Below are positions 16,172-24,248 of a stretch of DNA of 32,450 nucleotides, one piece after another. How positions within the stretch are numbered: position 1 is the stretch's first letter; every line of letters begins with the position of its first letter. The notes under the pieces are model-generated. The model saw nothing but the letters and a program-made list of their open reading frames with translations, was not told the DNA's origin and ran no database searches. Origin of the DNA: Mycobacteriaceae bacterium (lineage in GTDB: Bacteria; Actinomycetota; Actinomycetes; Mycobacteriales; Mycobacteriaceae); the NCBI GenBank assembly GCA_019749805.1, contig JAIEPH010000106.1, positions 1 to 32,450 on the forward strand, written 5' to 3'. The translations under genes and the position numbers were made by a program.

Positions 16172-16597
16172 GTGCGGAATATCGTGAAGGTGATGGCGGC
16201 GGCCGCAGCGATGGTGCTGCTCGCGGGCACCGGCATACCAGCCGCTTTTGCAGCGGCCAAGTGTCCGCATATGTTCGGCTCCCAACAGCGAGTGGCTGAC
16301 GCCGGTGGCGCGGTGGTGCAAGAGTGGATAGCCACCGATCTGCAGCGAAGCGCCGACCTCCTGCCTGGATATTCGGCAGTCAGCAAGCCGTGGGAGGCAG
16401 GCGTGTCGGTGAGCGCCATGAAAGGAGCGGGCACACCGATCATCCCCAATTTTCAGGCCGTATCGCGTTCCGGCGTCCGGTAGCCGGCGCTCTGGCAGGT
16501 GCCCAGCCCAAACGAAATCCCCGGTACGACCCTTGCAGAAGGACAGACCACAGGCGCAACGCTTTCCAGAATCAGGGCAATGTCTGCGTGCGAATGA
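16172..16597 (+). pseudogene. MPT63-like (DUF1942) secreted protein, broken by an in-frame TAG
   Basis: GTG 16172 is preceded by AAGGAAGGGA. A signal peptide (MRNIVKVMAAAAAMVLLAG, cut after AAFA) leads to a region matching the MPT63/MPB63 immunogenic secreted protein from memory. Here GGAVVQEWIATDL corresponds to GQVVLGWKVSDL, and LLPGYSAVSKPWEA to VIPGYPVAGQVWEA. A TAG stop at 16481-16483 ends the protein at 103 residues. The same frame then continues with PALWQVPSPNEIPGTTLAEG, which still matches the family (VLWQAAGPDTISGATIPQG), until 16597. The last strands are not found. This is therefore a nonsense-mutated and probably 3'-decayed gene, though a short secreted product might still be made. 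Confidence 0.6.
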
Positions 16598-16687
16598 CGC
16601 GTCAGACATCGCCTCTGGGCCCCGGCTATCCCGCTATTCGCAAGTCTCAGGGGATCGTCGAATCCTCGCGCCCGTGATGGTTCACGT

Positions 16688-17263
16688 TCACCGCGGCACA
16701 GCCGGGTCAGTCCCGCTGTAGTCGCTAGCCAGCGGCTGGTCGGGCGCGTCGGCGGCCGTCAAGCCGGCAACCAGATTGAACGCGCCGGTGAGGATGTTGA
16801 GGGCGACGATGCCGACGACGTCGGTGATTTCTCGGTCGCTGTAGCCGTGTTCACGCAATCGGGTGATCTGTTCGTCGGTGATGGAAGTCGGGTCACGGTA
16901 GACCTGCAGGGCCAGCGCAATGATCGGCTCGATCGCGGGATCTGCTGAGGTGCCGGCGCGTGCGCGATCGATCTCGCCGTCCTCGACACCAACAGCGCGC
17001 GCGGCGGCGATGTGCGATTCCAGGCACAGGCGGCATCCTTGCCGCGCTTGGACCGCGATGGAGATCCGTTCACTGATCGTGCGGTCGAGCTTGGCTCGCT
17101 TCATGGCACGGCTCAGTTGCAGGTAGCCGCCCAGGACGGCCGGCGAATGCGCCATGGTGGCGACCATGTCGCCGACGTGACCGTGGCGGGCGACGAGGTC
17201 CGCCAACAGGTCACGGGCCGCGCCAACCGCGGTATCGGGGGTGAGTCGGCTGAGTCGAGGCAT
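16688..17263 (-). CDS. Carboxymuconolactone decarboxylase / AhpD-fold protein
   Basis: This 191-residue all-helical protein carries the AhpD-type redox motif CRLCLESH (C77, C80, H84). This points to a peroxidase-related thiol enzyme rather than a true decarboxylase. ATG 17261-17263 is preceded by AAGGAAGG. It lies about 100 bases after the MFS gene at the end of the copper operon and may be co-transcribed with it. A protective role against peroxide made during copper stress is inferred. The C-terminal tail after about residue 172 is unstructured in appearance. Confidence 0.85.
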   Translation of the reverse strand: MPRLSRLTPDTAVGAARDLLADLVARHGHVGDMVATMAHSPAVLGGYLQLSRAMKRAKLDRTISERISIAVQARQGCRLCLESHIAAARAVGVEDGEIDRARAGTSADPAIEPIIALALQVYRDPTSITDEQITRLREHGYSDREITDVVGIVALNILTGAFNLVAGLTAADAPDQPLASDYSGTDPAVPR

Positions 17264-17364
17264 AGAAAGTCCTTCCTTGGCGATTGGGTCTGCGGGTTCG
17301 TGGCCGGTCGGCGCTGTGGCAGCTCCGTTTTCCGGCGGATGCAGCTGGCCGCCGTTACCGGCTG

Positions 17365-18897
17365 TCATAGCGTGTGAGACTCGTCCATGAGGTTCTCCGA
17401 TGGGGGTTGCTCGGGCCGTTTGGCGTTGATGACCGCAGCGGTGACGATTGCGGCGACGACGAGGATGATTGCGCCGACGAGCAGGCCGGTCGAGTATCCG
17501 TGGATGAGCGCGTTGTTCGCGTCGGCCACCAGTGCGGCATCGCCGGTGTCCCGGCCTCGGATGAGGGCGCCGAGTGCGTTGGGCAGGCCGTTGTGGGTGA
17601 CGGCCACGGCGATGCTGGACACGACGGCGATGCCGAGCGCAGCACCGATCTGCTGAGCGGTGTTGAGCAGCGCGGAGGCGACGCCCGAATTCGGCGGATC
17701 GACACTCTCGACGGCCACCGAGATGAGCGGGACGAAGTTGAGTGCGAAGCCGAAGGCGGTCGCGAAGATGGCCGGCAGCAGATGAGTCCAGTAGGAGGGA
17801 TCTGTCCCGATGAACGACAGCGACAGGACGCCCAGCGCGGTGATCATCATTCCCGCGCCGACGATGACGCGAGGGGCGAACCTGGTCACGAGATTGGAGC
17901 TGACGCCGGCACCGAGGATGATGCCGACGGCGAATGGCAGCCATGCCAGTCCGGTCTGCAGGGGGGTGTACCCGAGGACGTATTGCAGGTAGAGGTTGAG
18001 TAGGTAGAACGTGCCCAGCGGACCGATAGCGAGCAGGAGCATGGCCAGGTAGGCGCCGGAGCGGTTGCGGTTGTTGAAGATGTGCAGCGGCAGCAGTGGG
18101 TCGCTCATCCGGGATTGCACCACCAGGAACACGACCATGAGCGCGGCAGCGGCCGTCAGGAATCCGATTACCCCGGTATCGGCCCAGCCGTGTTCGCCGC
18201 CGCGGGTGATGGCGTAGACGAGGGAGGCCATCGCCGCGGTGCCGAGGACCGCCCCGGTGACGTCGAGACGACCGGGGTGCGGCTCGGCCTCGAGGAGGGT
18301 GCGGGTGCCCAACAGCAGGAGCACGGCTATGGGGACGTTGATGAAGAACATCCAGCTCCAGCCGAGCGTGCCGGTGAGCAGCCCGCCGAGCAGCAGTCCG
18401 ATGGCGATGCCCAGCCCGGACATCGCCGCGTACATGGCCATGGCCAGGTTGCGGTGCTTGCCGGGCGCGAACGTCGTCGTGATCGAGGCCAGCGCGTTTG
18501 GTGCGGTGAGGGCGGCCCCGAGTCCCTGCAGGCCGCGCCCGAGGATCACCGTGGTGCCGTTGGGGGCGAGTCCGGCGAGCAGCGCGCCGAGAGCGAACAG
18601 GACGATGCCGACCTGCAGCACTCGCCGGCGCCCGTACAGATCGCCGGCGCGGCCGCCGAACAGCAGCAGCGCACCGAATACCAGGATGTAGCTGTTGACC
18701 ACCCACGGCAGGGTCGCCGGGCTCATGTCGAGGTCGTGCTGTATCGGTCGCAACCCGACGTTGGCGATCACGTCGTTGAGCACGACCAGCAGCTGTGCTC
18801 CGGTGATCACCAGCAGCGGAATCAGGAATCGAGATGGGGATGCCTCGATGGCCGTACTCGTCTTCGTTCGTTCGGCGTCGGTCATTGTTTCTCGCAT
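17365..18897 (-). CDS. MFS transporter, DHA2 (EmrB/QacA) family
   Basis: This 510-residue exporter has about 14 membrane segments. It keeps the family landmarks LPWVVNSYILVFGALLL, GGRAGDLYGRRR and GLGAALTAPNALASI. The helix-1 motif usually written LDxTIVNVALP is altered here to LNDVIANVGLRPI, moving the conserved acid by one position. That is unusual and may affect substrate choice. The ATG lies 5 bases after the copA stop, so it should be in the copper operon. The substrate is unknown; drug or lipid export is typical of the family. Confidence 0.87.
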   Translation of the reverse strand: MRETMTDAERTKTSTAIEASPSRFLIPLLVITGAQLLVVLNDVIANVGLRPIQHDLDMSPATLPWVVNSYILVFGALLLFGGRAGDLYGRRRVLQVGIVLFALGALLAGLAPNGTTVILGRGLQGLGAALTAPNALASITTTFAPGKHRNLAMAMYAAMSGLGIAIGLLLGGLLTGTLGWSWMFFINVPIAVLLLLGTRTLLEAEPHPGRLDVTGAVLGTAAMASLVYAITRGGEHGWADTGVIGFLTAAAALMVVFLVVQSRMSDPLLPLHIFNNRNRSGAYLAMLLLAIGPLGTFYLLNLYLQYVLGYTPLQTGLAWLPFAVGIILGAGVSSNLVTRFAPRVIVGAGMMITALGVLSLSFIGTDPSYWTHLLPAIFATAFGFALNFVPLISVAVESVDPPNSGVASALLNTAQQIGAALGIAVVSSIAVAVTHNGLPNALGALIRGRDTGDAALVADANNALIHGYSTGLLVGAIILVVAAIVTAAVINAKRPEQPPSENLMDESHTL

Positions 18898-18902
18898 AAG
18901 GG

Positions 18903-21218
18903 TCAGACCCCGACCGGCTCGGCTGCGCCGCGGGACGCGGTCAGCTCGCCGGACTGGGCAGTGGTGCTCATGGTGCTTTTGAATCTGCGCAGCCGCAGGC
19001 TGTTGCCCACGACGAAGACGCTGGAGAATGCCATCGCGGCACCCGCGAGCATCGGGTTGAGGAGCCCGAAAGCGGCCAGCGGAATCGCGGCGACGTTGTA
19101 GGCGAAGGCCCAGAACAGGTTCGCCTTGATGGTGCCGAGCGTGCGGCGGGACAGCCGGATCGCGTCGGTGGCGCTGCGCAGGTCACCGCGGACTAGGGTG
19201 ATGTCGGCCGCCTGGATCGCGACGTCGGTGCCGGTGCCCATCGCCAGGCCGAGGTCGGCTTGGGCGAGAGCAGCGGCGTCGTTGACGCCGTCGCCGACCA
19301 TCGCGACCGTTTTACCTTCGGCCTGCAGTCCGGCGATCACGTCGGCCTTATCCTTGGGCAGGACTTCGGCGATGACGGTGTCGATGCCGACTTCGGCGGC
19401 GATCTGCTTCGCGACCGCCGTGTTGTCGCCGGTCAATAGCACGGGTGTGAGCCCGAGCGCCCTGAGCTGACCAATTGCCTCGGCGCTGGTCGGCTTGACC
19501 GTGTCGGCGACGACCAGCACGCCGCGGGCCTGCCCATCCCAGCCGACCGCAATCGCGGTCTTCCCCTGCCGCTCCGCCTGAGCCTTCGCCGAGGCCAGGT
19601 CGGCCGGTAGCGGCTGGGACCAGTCAGCCAGCAGCGATTCGCGCCCGACGACGACCGCGTGACCCTCGACGACGCCTTGCACGCCTTGGCCTTCGATGTT
19701 GGTGAAGTCCTCCGGTGTCGGCAGCGGGCCCGCCTCTGTTGCGGCGGCCGTGGCGATGGCTTGCGCGATCGGGTGTTCGGAGGCGTGCTCGAGCGCACCG
19801 GCGAGGGTGAGCAGTTCAGCGCGATCGGTTCCGGGTGCGGTGATGACCTCGGTCAGGGTCATCTGTCCGGTGGTGACCGTGCCGGTTTTGTCGAGCACGA
19901 TGGTGTCGATCTTGCGGGTCGACTCCAGCACTTCGGGTCCCTTGATCAGCACGCCCATCTGGGCGCCGCGGCCGGTGCCGACCAGTAGTGCGGTCGGGGT
20001 GGCCAGGCCCAGTGCGCAGGGGCAGGCGATGATCAGCACGGCGACCGCGGCGGTGAACGCCGCCGCAGCGGGAAAGCCCGCGCCGAGCCAGGCGGCCAGC
20101 GTGCCGACGGCGATCGCGATCACAATCGGCACGAATACGCCCGAGACTCGATCGGCCAGGCGCTGCACGTCGGCCTTACCGGACTGGGCGTCCTCGACGA
20201 GCTTGGCCATCTGCGCCAGTTGGGTATCGGCGCCCACCCGGGTCGCACGGACCACCAAGCGCCCGCCGGCGTTGACGGTCGCGCCGGTCACCGAATCGCC
20301 ATCGGTGACCTCGACCGGCACCGATTCGCCGGTGAGCATGGACGCGTCGACGGCCGAGGTGCCCGAGGTGATGACGCCGTCGGTGGCGATCTTCTCGCCC
20401 GGGCGGACGACGAACTCGTCGCTGACCTGTAACTCGTCGATCGGGATGCGGACCTCGGCGCCGCCGCGCAGCACCGCCACGTCCTTGGCGCCGAGTTCCA
20501 TCAGCGCACGCAGTGCGGCGCCGGCCCGGCGTTTGGAGCGCTTCTCGAAGTAGCGCCCGGCAAGCACGAACATCGTGACCCCGGCGGCGACCTCCAGGTA
20601 AATGTTGCCGGCCCCGTCGGAGGGCGCGACCGTCAACTCGAAGGGGTGCGTCATGCCCGGAATTCCCGCAGTGCCCAGGAACAAGGCATACAGCGACCAC
20701 AGCAAAGCAGCCAGCGTGCCCAGGGAGATCAGCGTGTCCATCGTCGCGGTCCCGTGACGGAGGTTGAGCCACGCCGCCTTGTGGAACGGCCACGCCGCCC
20801 ACACGACCACCGGGGCGGCCAAAGCCAGCGACGCCCACTGCCAATAGGTGAACTGCAACGCCGGGACCATCGCCAGCAGGATCACCGGCACCGAGAGCAC
20901 CACCGCGCCGATCAGGCGCTGCCGCAGACTCGTCAGCTCCGGATCCGGGCGGTCCTCGTCCGCGCCGGTGTCCGCAGGAGCGGTGCTCGTCGGGGCGGGC
21001 AGCGCGGCGGTGTATCCGGTCTTTTCGACCTCGGCGATCAAAGCCGCAGGATCATAACCGTCCGGCACCGAAACCGACGCCTTCTCCGTTGCGTAGTTGA
21101 CTGTCGCGGCGACGCCGTCGAGTTTGTTGAGCTTCTTCTCGATCCGCATCGCACACGAGGCGCAGGTCATCCCGCCGATGTCCAACTCGATGCTGGTGTT
21201 CTGCTGCACAGCAGTCAT
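18903..21218 (-). CDS. copA: Copper-exporting P1B-type ATPase CopA/CtpV-like
   Basis: This ATP-driven Cu(I) efflux pump sits in the inner membrane. An N-terminal HMA domain has GMTCASC. Six to eight membrane helices carry the transport motif CPC (near residue 400), and the actuator loop has TGES. The phosphorylation aspartate is in DKTGT, with SEHP and GDGVND in the ATP-binding domain. The last helices have AFAYNVAAIPLA and MAFSSVFVVGNSLRLRR, typical of P1B-1 copper pumps. I chose ATG 21218 because GAGGA lies 7 bases upstream; ATG 21224 is nearly on top of that site. It is downstream of copZ and the exported His-rich protein, under two CsoR-type operators. About 771 residues is normal for the family. 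Confidence 0.95.
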   Translation of the reverse strand: MTAVQQNTSIELDIGGMTCASCAMRIEKKLNKLDGVAATVNYATEKASVSVPDGYDPAALIAEVEKTGYTAALPAPTSTAPADTGADEDRPDPELTSLRQRLIGAVVLSVPVILLAMVPALQFTYWQWASLALAAPVVVWAAWPFHKAAWLNLRHGTATMDTLISLGTLAALLWSLYALFLGTAGIPGMTHPFELTVAPSDGAGNIYLEVAAGVTMFVLAGRYFEKRSKRRAGAALRALMELGAKDVAVLRGGAEVRIPIDELQVSDEFVVRPGEKIATDGVITSGTSAVDASMLTGESVPVEVTDGDSVTGATVNAGGRLVVRATRVGADTQLAQMAKLVEDAQSGKADVQRLADRVSGVFVPIVIAIAVGTLAAWLGAGFPAAAAFTAAVAVLIIACPCALGLATPTALLVGTGRGAQMGVLIKGPEVLESTRKIDTIVLDKTGTVTTGQMTLTEVITAPGTDRAELLTLAGALEHASEHPIAQAIATAAATEAGPLPTPEDFTNIEGQGVQGVVEGHAVVVGRESLLADWSQPLPADLASAKAQAERQGKTAIAVGWDGQARGVLVVADTVKPTSAEAIGQLRALGLTPVLLTGDNTAVAKQIAAEVGIDTVIAEVLPKDKADVIAGLQAEGKTVAMVGDGVNDAAALAQADLGLAMGTGTDVAIQAADITLVRGDLRSATDAIRLSRRTLGTIKANLFWAFAYNVAAIPLAAFGLLNPMLAGAAMAFSSVFVVGNSLRLRRFKSTMSTTAQSGELTASRGAAEPVGV

Positions 21219-21266
21219 GTTCATGTCCTCACGTTCGTGTTCGGTTGCCCGGCAGTCGTTCTGGGG

Positions 21267-22220
21267 TCAGTGCCCGCCGTGGTCGGTCGTCTCGCCGTGT
21301 GCGGCCGCGGCGGCTGGGTCACCGGGGGCGGCGTTCAGGACGAACCGAGCGGTGTGTACCTGCCCGTCGACCTGGAAGTCCAGATACAGCAGGTAGAGCC
21401 CAGCCGTGGGCGCGTGGGCCATGAATGCGATCGTGGGCCCCGAGGTGTCGCCTGCGGTCGGGTCGGCGCCTTCGGCATGCACGTGCAGGTAGGCGAGGTC
21501 GCCATCGCGCAGCGCCACCAGGTGCCCGAATGCCCCCAGATACGGCTCCAAGTTCGTCACCGGCCGGCCATCACGTGACACCTCGACCCTCAGTTCGCTG
21601 CTCTCACCGGCGACCAGATCGCCGGCGACGCTCAGGTCGAACCCGCCCACCGAATCCGACGCCTTCACCTGGGCGGTCTCCGGTGCGAATGGGCCGGCGA
21701 CGTCGACTGTGCGCGAAAGCGTCACCGGGTGCGGATCGCCTGCCTCGGCGGGTAGGAAATCTGCGAAAACTCGATAGGTTCCTGCGGCATCCCACTTCCA
21801 CGGCAGCGACCATGTGCCGGTCGCCGCGTCCACTTCCGGATGCACATGCTGATAACCGGCCCCGTCGCTGCGGACCACCATCAGATGCAACGCGCGCTCA
21901 TGCGAGCTCGCAAACCCCGAAACCGGCGCACCCGTCGCGTCGAGCACCTGAAACGACAGCTCCCCGGCAACACCCGCCTCCGCAGGCGCCTGCACCGGAC
22001 CGAGCTCGAAACGCGACTGCTCCAACGACAAACCACTCACTTGGTCTTCCTTTCCCGCAGCTGCCACATCAGCGGCCTCCGAATGTGTGCCGGAGGTGGC
22101 CGACTGCGACCACGTCGCCGCGGCGTCGTCCGGGACCACAGCGCCCCCGACGGTGAAGGCCGCCGCGAACACCACGGCCAGACCCGCGCCGTACAACGCC
22201 AGCCGGCCAGCCGCGTTCAT
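21267..22220 (-). CDS. Membrane-anchored exported His-rich protein of the copper operon
   Basis: This 317-residue protein has one N-terminal membrane anchor (LALYGAGLAVVFAAAFTVGG). A large outside part contains two beta-rich repeats. Each has a similar core: ALHLMVVRSDGAGYQHVHPE in the first, and GHLVALRDGDLAYLHVHAEG in the second. The paired HxH motifs and the C-terminal HGETTDHGGH could bind Cu outside the membrane. Its ATG shares one base with the copZ stop (TGATG). Proteins of this type often accompany actinobacterial copper ATPases; an accessory role in receiving Cu exported by CopA is inferred. It is not a recognised CopC. Confidence 0.8.
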   Translation of the reverse strand: MNAAGRLALYGAGLAVVFAAAFTVGGAVVPDDAAATWSQSATSGTHSEAADVAAAGKEDQVSGLSLEQSRFELGPVQAPAEAGVAGELSFQVLDATGAPVSGFASSHERALHLMVVRSDGAGYQHVHPEVDAATGTWSLPWKWDAAGTYRVFADFLPAEAGDPHPVTLSRTVDVAGPFAPETAQVKASDSVGGFDLSVAGDLVAGESSELRVEVSRDGRPVTNLEPYLGAFGHLVALRDGDLAYLHVHAEGADPTAGDTSGPTIAFMAHAPTAGLYLLYLDFQVDGQVHTARFVLNAAPGDPAAAAAHGETTDHGGH

Positions 22221-22429
22221 CAGACACGGACCGCGTCGTAGCCGGCCTCCTCGACGGCCGCGAGCACTTGCGCGTCATCAACCGGCGCGCTACTCGTCAC
22301 GACCAACACACCCGTTGCCGCGCTCACCTCAACCTGCTCGACACCCGCGATCTCGCCGACCTCGGCACGCACCGACATCTCGCAATGCCCGCACGTCATA
22401 CCCGACACCTTGTACTCAGTCGCAGCCAT
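22220..22429 (-). CDS. copZ: CopZ-like copper chaperone, first gene of the copA operon
   Basis: This 69-residue heavy-metal-associated domain has GMTCGHC near residues 10-16 and the ending EEAGYDAVRV. It would deliver Cu(I) to CopA. ATG 22429 has GAGAGGA about 7 bases upstream. Two CsoR-type operators lie 21-71 bases before the start. The gene is coupled to the next one by a TGATG overlap. It is closely similar to the copZ at 15284-15496, which suggests recent duplication or recombination between copper loci. Confidence 0.94.
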   Translation of the reverse strand: MAATEYKVSGMTCGHCEMSVRAEVGEIAGVEQVEVSAATGVLVVTSSAPVDDAQVLAAVEEAGYDAVRV

Positions 22430-22449
22430 AGCCTGTCCTCTCGTTCGAA

Positions 22450-22467
22450 ATACCCTACGGGGGTATA
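22450..22467. promoter_or_regulatory. CsoR/RicR-type operator, proximal
   Basis: ATACCCTACGGGGGTATA has the TACCC...GGGTA symmetry of CsoR-family copper operators. It lies directly upstream of the copZ ribosome site. Confidence 0.75.
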
Positions 22468-22483
22468 CAGCCACTCAACAGTG

Positions 22484-22500
22484 ATACCCCGTGGGGGTAT
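22484..22500. promoter_or_regulatory. CsoR/RicR-type operator, distal
   Basis: ATACCCCGTGGGGGTAT is an almost perfect palindrome of the same class, centred about 34 bases (three helical turns) from the proximal site. The nearby CsoR-like gene is dead, so a repressor from elsewhere in the genome, such as RicR or CsoR, must act here. Confidence 0.78.
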
Positions 22501-22841
22501 TCCCAGTCAAGTCCAGGGGAGGGTCGGCGGATCGATCCGGGCCCACCACCTAAGGTCTGGCTCGCGCGCGCCCAACGCTGCCGCGAGCAACCGACGAGGC
22601 GCTCAAACGACCCATCGCGGCGTGGCTGACTCCGGTAGTTTCGTCCGCAGGTGTGGAGTTCCGGGCTATGTGGTGCCACGCTCTGCGACCACGACTGTCA
22701 ACCCGGACCCCGCTTTGCGGTCACTGCGCGTCGGGCTACCGGTCCTCGATCGCCGCATCGATGATCGACGGGCCCGACCGTGCGGTGGTCCTCGTCGATG
22801 ACTCATTCGAAAAGGCCGGGAAACTAGGGCTCGCTGCCTGA
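22501..22841. other. Intergenic region between the copper operon and nuoN
   Basis: No gene is recognised. Short frames on both strands look like scrambled remnants. No clear terminator for the nuo-like operon was seen. Confidence 0.4.
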
Positions 22842-24245
22842 CTAATTCCAGAAGACGCCCGCTGCGATGCCGAGGGCCACACTTGCGCCGGCCGCACCGA
22901 CGGCGACGCCGGCAGACCACCTTCCGGCACTGGGCATGTCGGCGCTCGGATGGCCCGCGCGGGCCGGCGTGAAGGTGGGGACGATCCAGCGCAGGTAGTA
23001 GAACAGGCTGATCAATGTGTTGATGAACACCGCGACCGCCAGCCACGCCGCGCCACCGTCCCACGCTGCGCTTGCGGTGGTCAGCTTGCCGACGAACACC
23101 GCCGCCGGGGGAGTGCCCAGCAGTCCGAGGAGGGCGACGACCAGTGCACCGGCCAGCCACGGGTGGGTTCGCGCCGTGCCCCGGTAGTCGCCGATCTCGC
23201 GCCGCCCGGGCAGTGCGGTGGTCACGGCGAACGCCGCGATGTTGGTGACGGTGTAGCCGGCCAGATAGAACAGCAGCGACGGCAGCGCCAGGTCGCTTCG
23301 GCCGACCACGGCGACCGGCACGAGCAGGAAACCGACTTGGCTGACCGTGGACCAGCCCAGCAGCCGCCGCGGGTCGTGCTGCCAGAACGCCGCCAGATTG
23401 CCCAACGTCATACTGGTAACGGCGAATATCGCGACCAGCAGCGGCCAGGCCACGGTATCGGGCAGCACCGTCGCCAGTCGGTAGAGCGCGATCAGGGCGC
23501 CGATCTTAGGGATCGTGGTCAGGAACATCGCCGTGGATCCGTTGGCGCCCTGGGCTGCGTCGGGAATCCAGAAGTGCGCCGGCGCCCCGCCGGCCTCGAA
23601 CATCAGGCCTGCCAGCACACCGACCAGTCCGGCCGCGATGACGGCGGTCGGGCCGTCAGGGAGGCGGGCGGCGAGATCGTCGTAGCGCGTGGCGCCGGTG
23701 AGGCCGTAGAGGATGGTGATTCCGAGCAGCAGCAGGATTCCGGACAGCGCGCCGAGCAGGTAGGCCTTCATCGCCGCTTCGGCGCCACGCGGTGAGCGCA
23801 CCATCCCGATCAGTGCGTACAACGGGATGCCGGCGAGCAGGTACCCGGTGGCCAGGACGAGCAGGTCGTCGGCGCCCGCCAGCACCAGGACGCCGGCGGT
23901 GGAAAACAGGAGCAGGGCGTAGGTCTCGCTTTCCCGGGCGCTGCCGCCGATCTCCTCGCCGGCCACGAGCACCACCAACAATGTGCCGAGGGAGACGATG
24001 ACCCGGGCTACCCCGGTGGCGGTGTCGACGCTGAATGTGGCATCGAATGCGGCCGCGTCGGGATCGCGCAGCTGTACGACCGCGACGATGCTCGCGCCGG
24101 CCAGCGCAGCGGCGGCGACGACACGGGTCCACCACAGCCGTCGTCGGGGCAGGAACGAGCCGCCGATCAACACCACCAGCGCACCGCCGAACACGAGGAT
24201 TTCCGGCAGCATCAGCAGCGGCTGCATCTGGGCGTCAGGGTGCAC
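22842..24245 (-). CDS. nuoN: NuoN-like antiporter subunit with altered proton-path residues
   Basis: This 467-residue, roughly 14-helix protein is the last gene of the reduced complex I operon. The fold is clear from GLMFEAGGAPAHFWIPDAAQG and RRLLGWSTVSQVGFLL. Two residues normally essential in NuoN are changed. The TM7 lysine (the FK of AFKLAxVPFHxW) is E216 or E217 here, and the TM5 glutamate (LExLSLPLY) is replaced in YLLAGIPLYALIG. The TM8 lysine (IPKIGAL, K247) and TM12 lysine (VFVGK, K387) remain. The channel may thus be inactive or serve another ion. GTG 24245 lies 3 bases after the nuoM stop; ATG 24227 is an alternative start. Confidence 0.9.
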   Translation of the reverse strand: MHPDAQMQPLLMLPEILVFGGALVVLIGGSFLPRRRLWWTRVVAAAALAGASIVAVVQLRDPDAAAFDATFSVDTATGVARVIVSLGTLLVVLVAGEEIGGSARESETYALLLFSTAGVLVLAGADDLLVLATGYLLAGIPLYALIGMVRSPRGAEAAMKAYLLGALSGILLLLGITILYGLTGATRYDDLAARLPDGPTAVIAAGLVGVLAGLMFEAGGAPAHFWIPDAAQGANGSTAMFLTTIPKIGALIALYRLATVLPDTVAWPLLVAIFAVTSMTLGNLAAFWQHDPRRLLGWSTVSQVGFLLVPVAVVGRSDLALPSLLFYLAGYTVTNIAAFAVTTALPGRREIGDYRGTARTHPWLAGALVVALLGLLGTPPAAVFVGKLTTASAAWDGGAAWLAVAVFINTLISLFYYLRWIVPTFTPARAGHPSADMPSAGRWSAGVAVGAAGASVALGIAAGVFWN

Positions 24246-24248
24246 CGG

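Noticed and set aside
16688..18706. Very long Arg/Pro-rich frame spanning the MFS and AhpD-fold genes
   Set aside because: Only its last 191 residues are a real protein. The rest is the out-of-frame shadow of the MFS gene.
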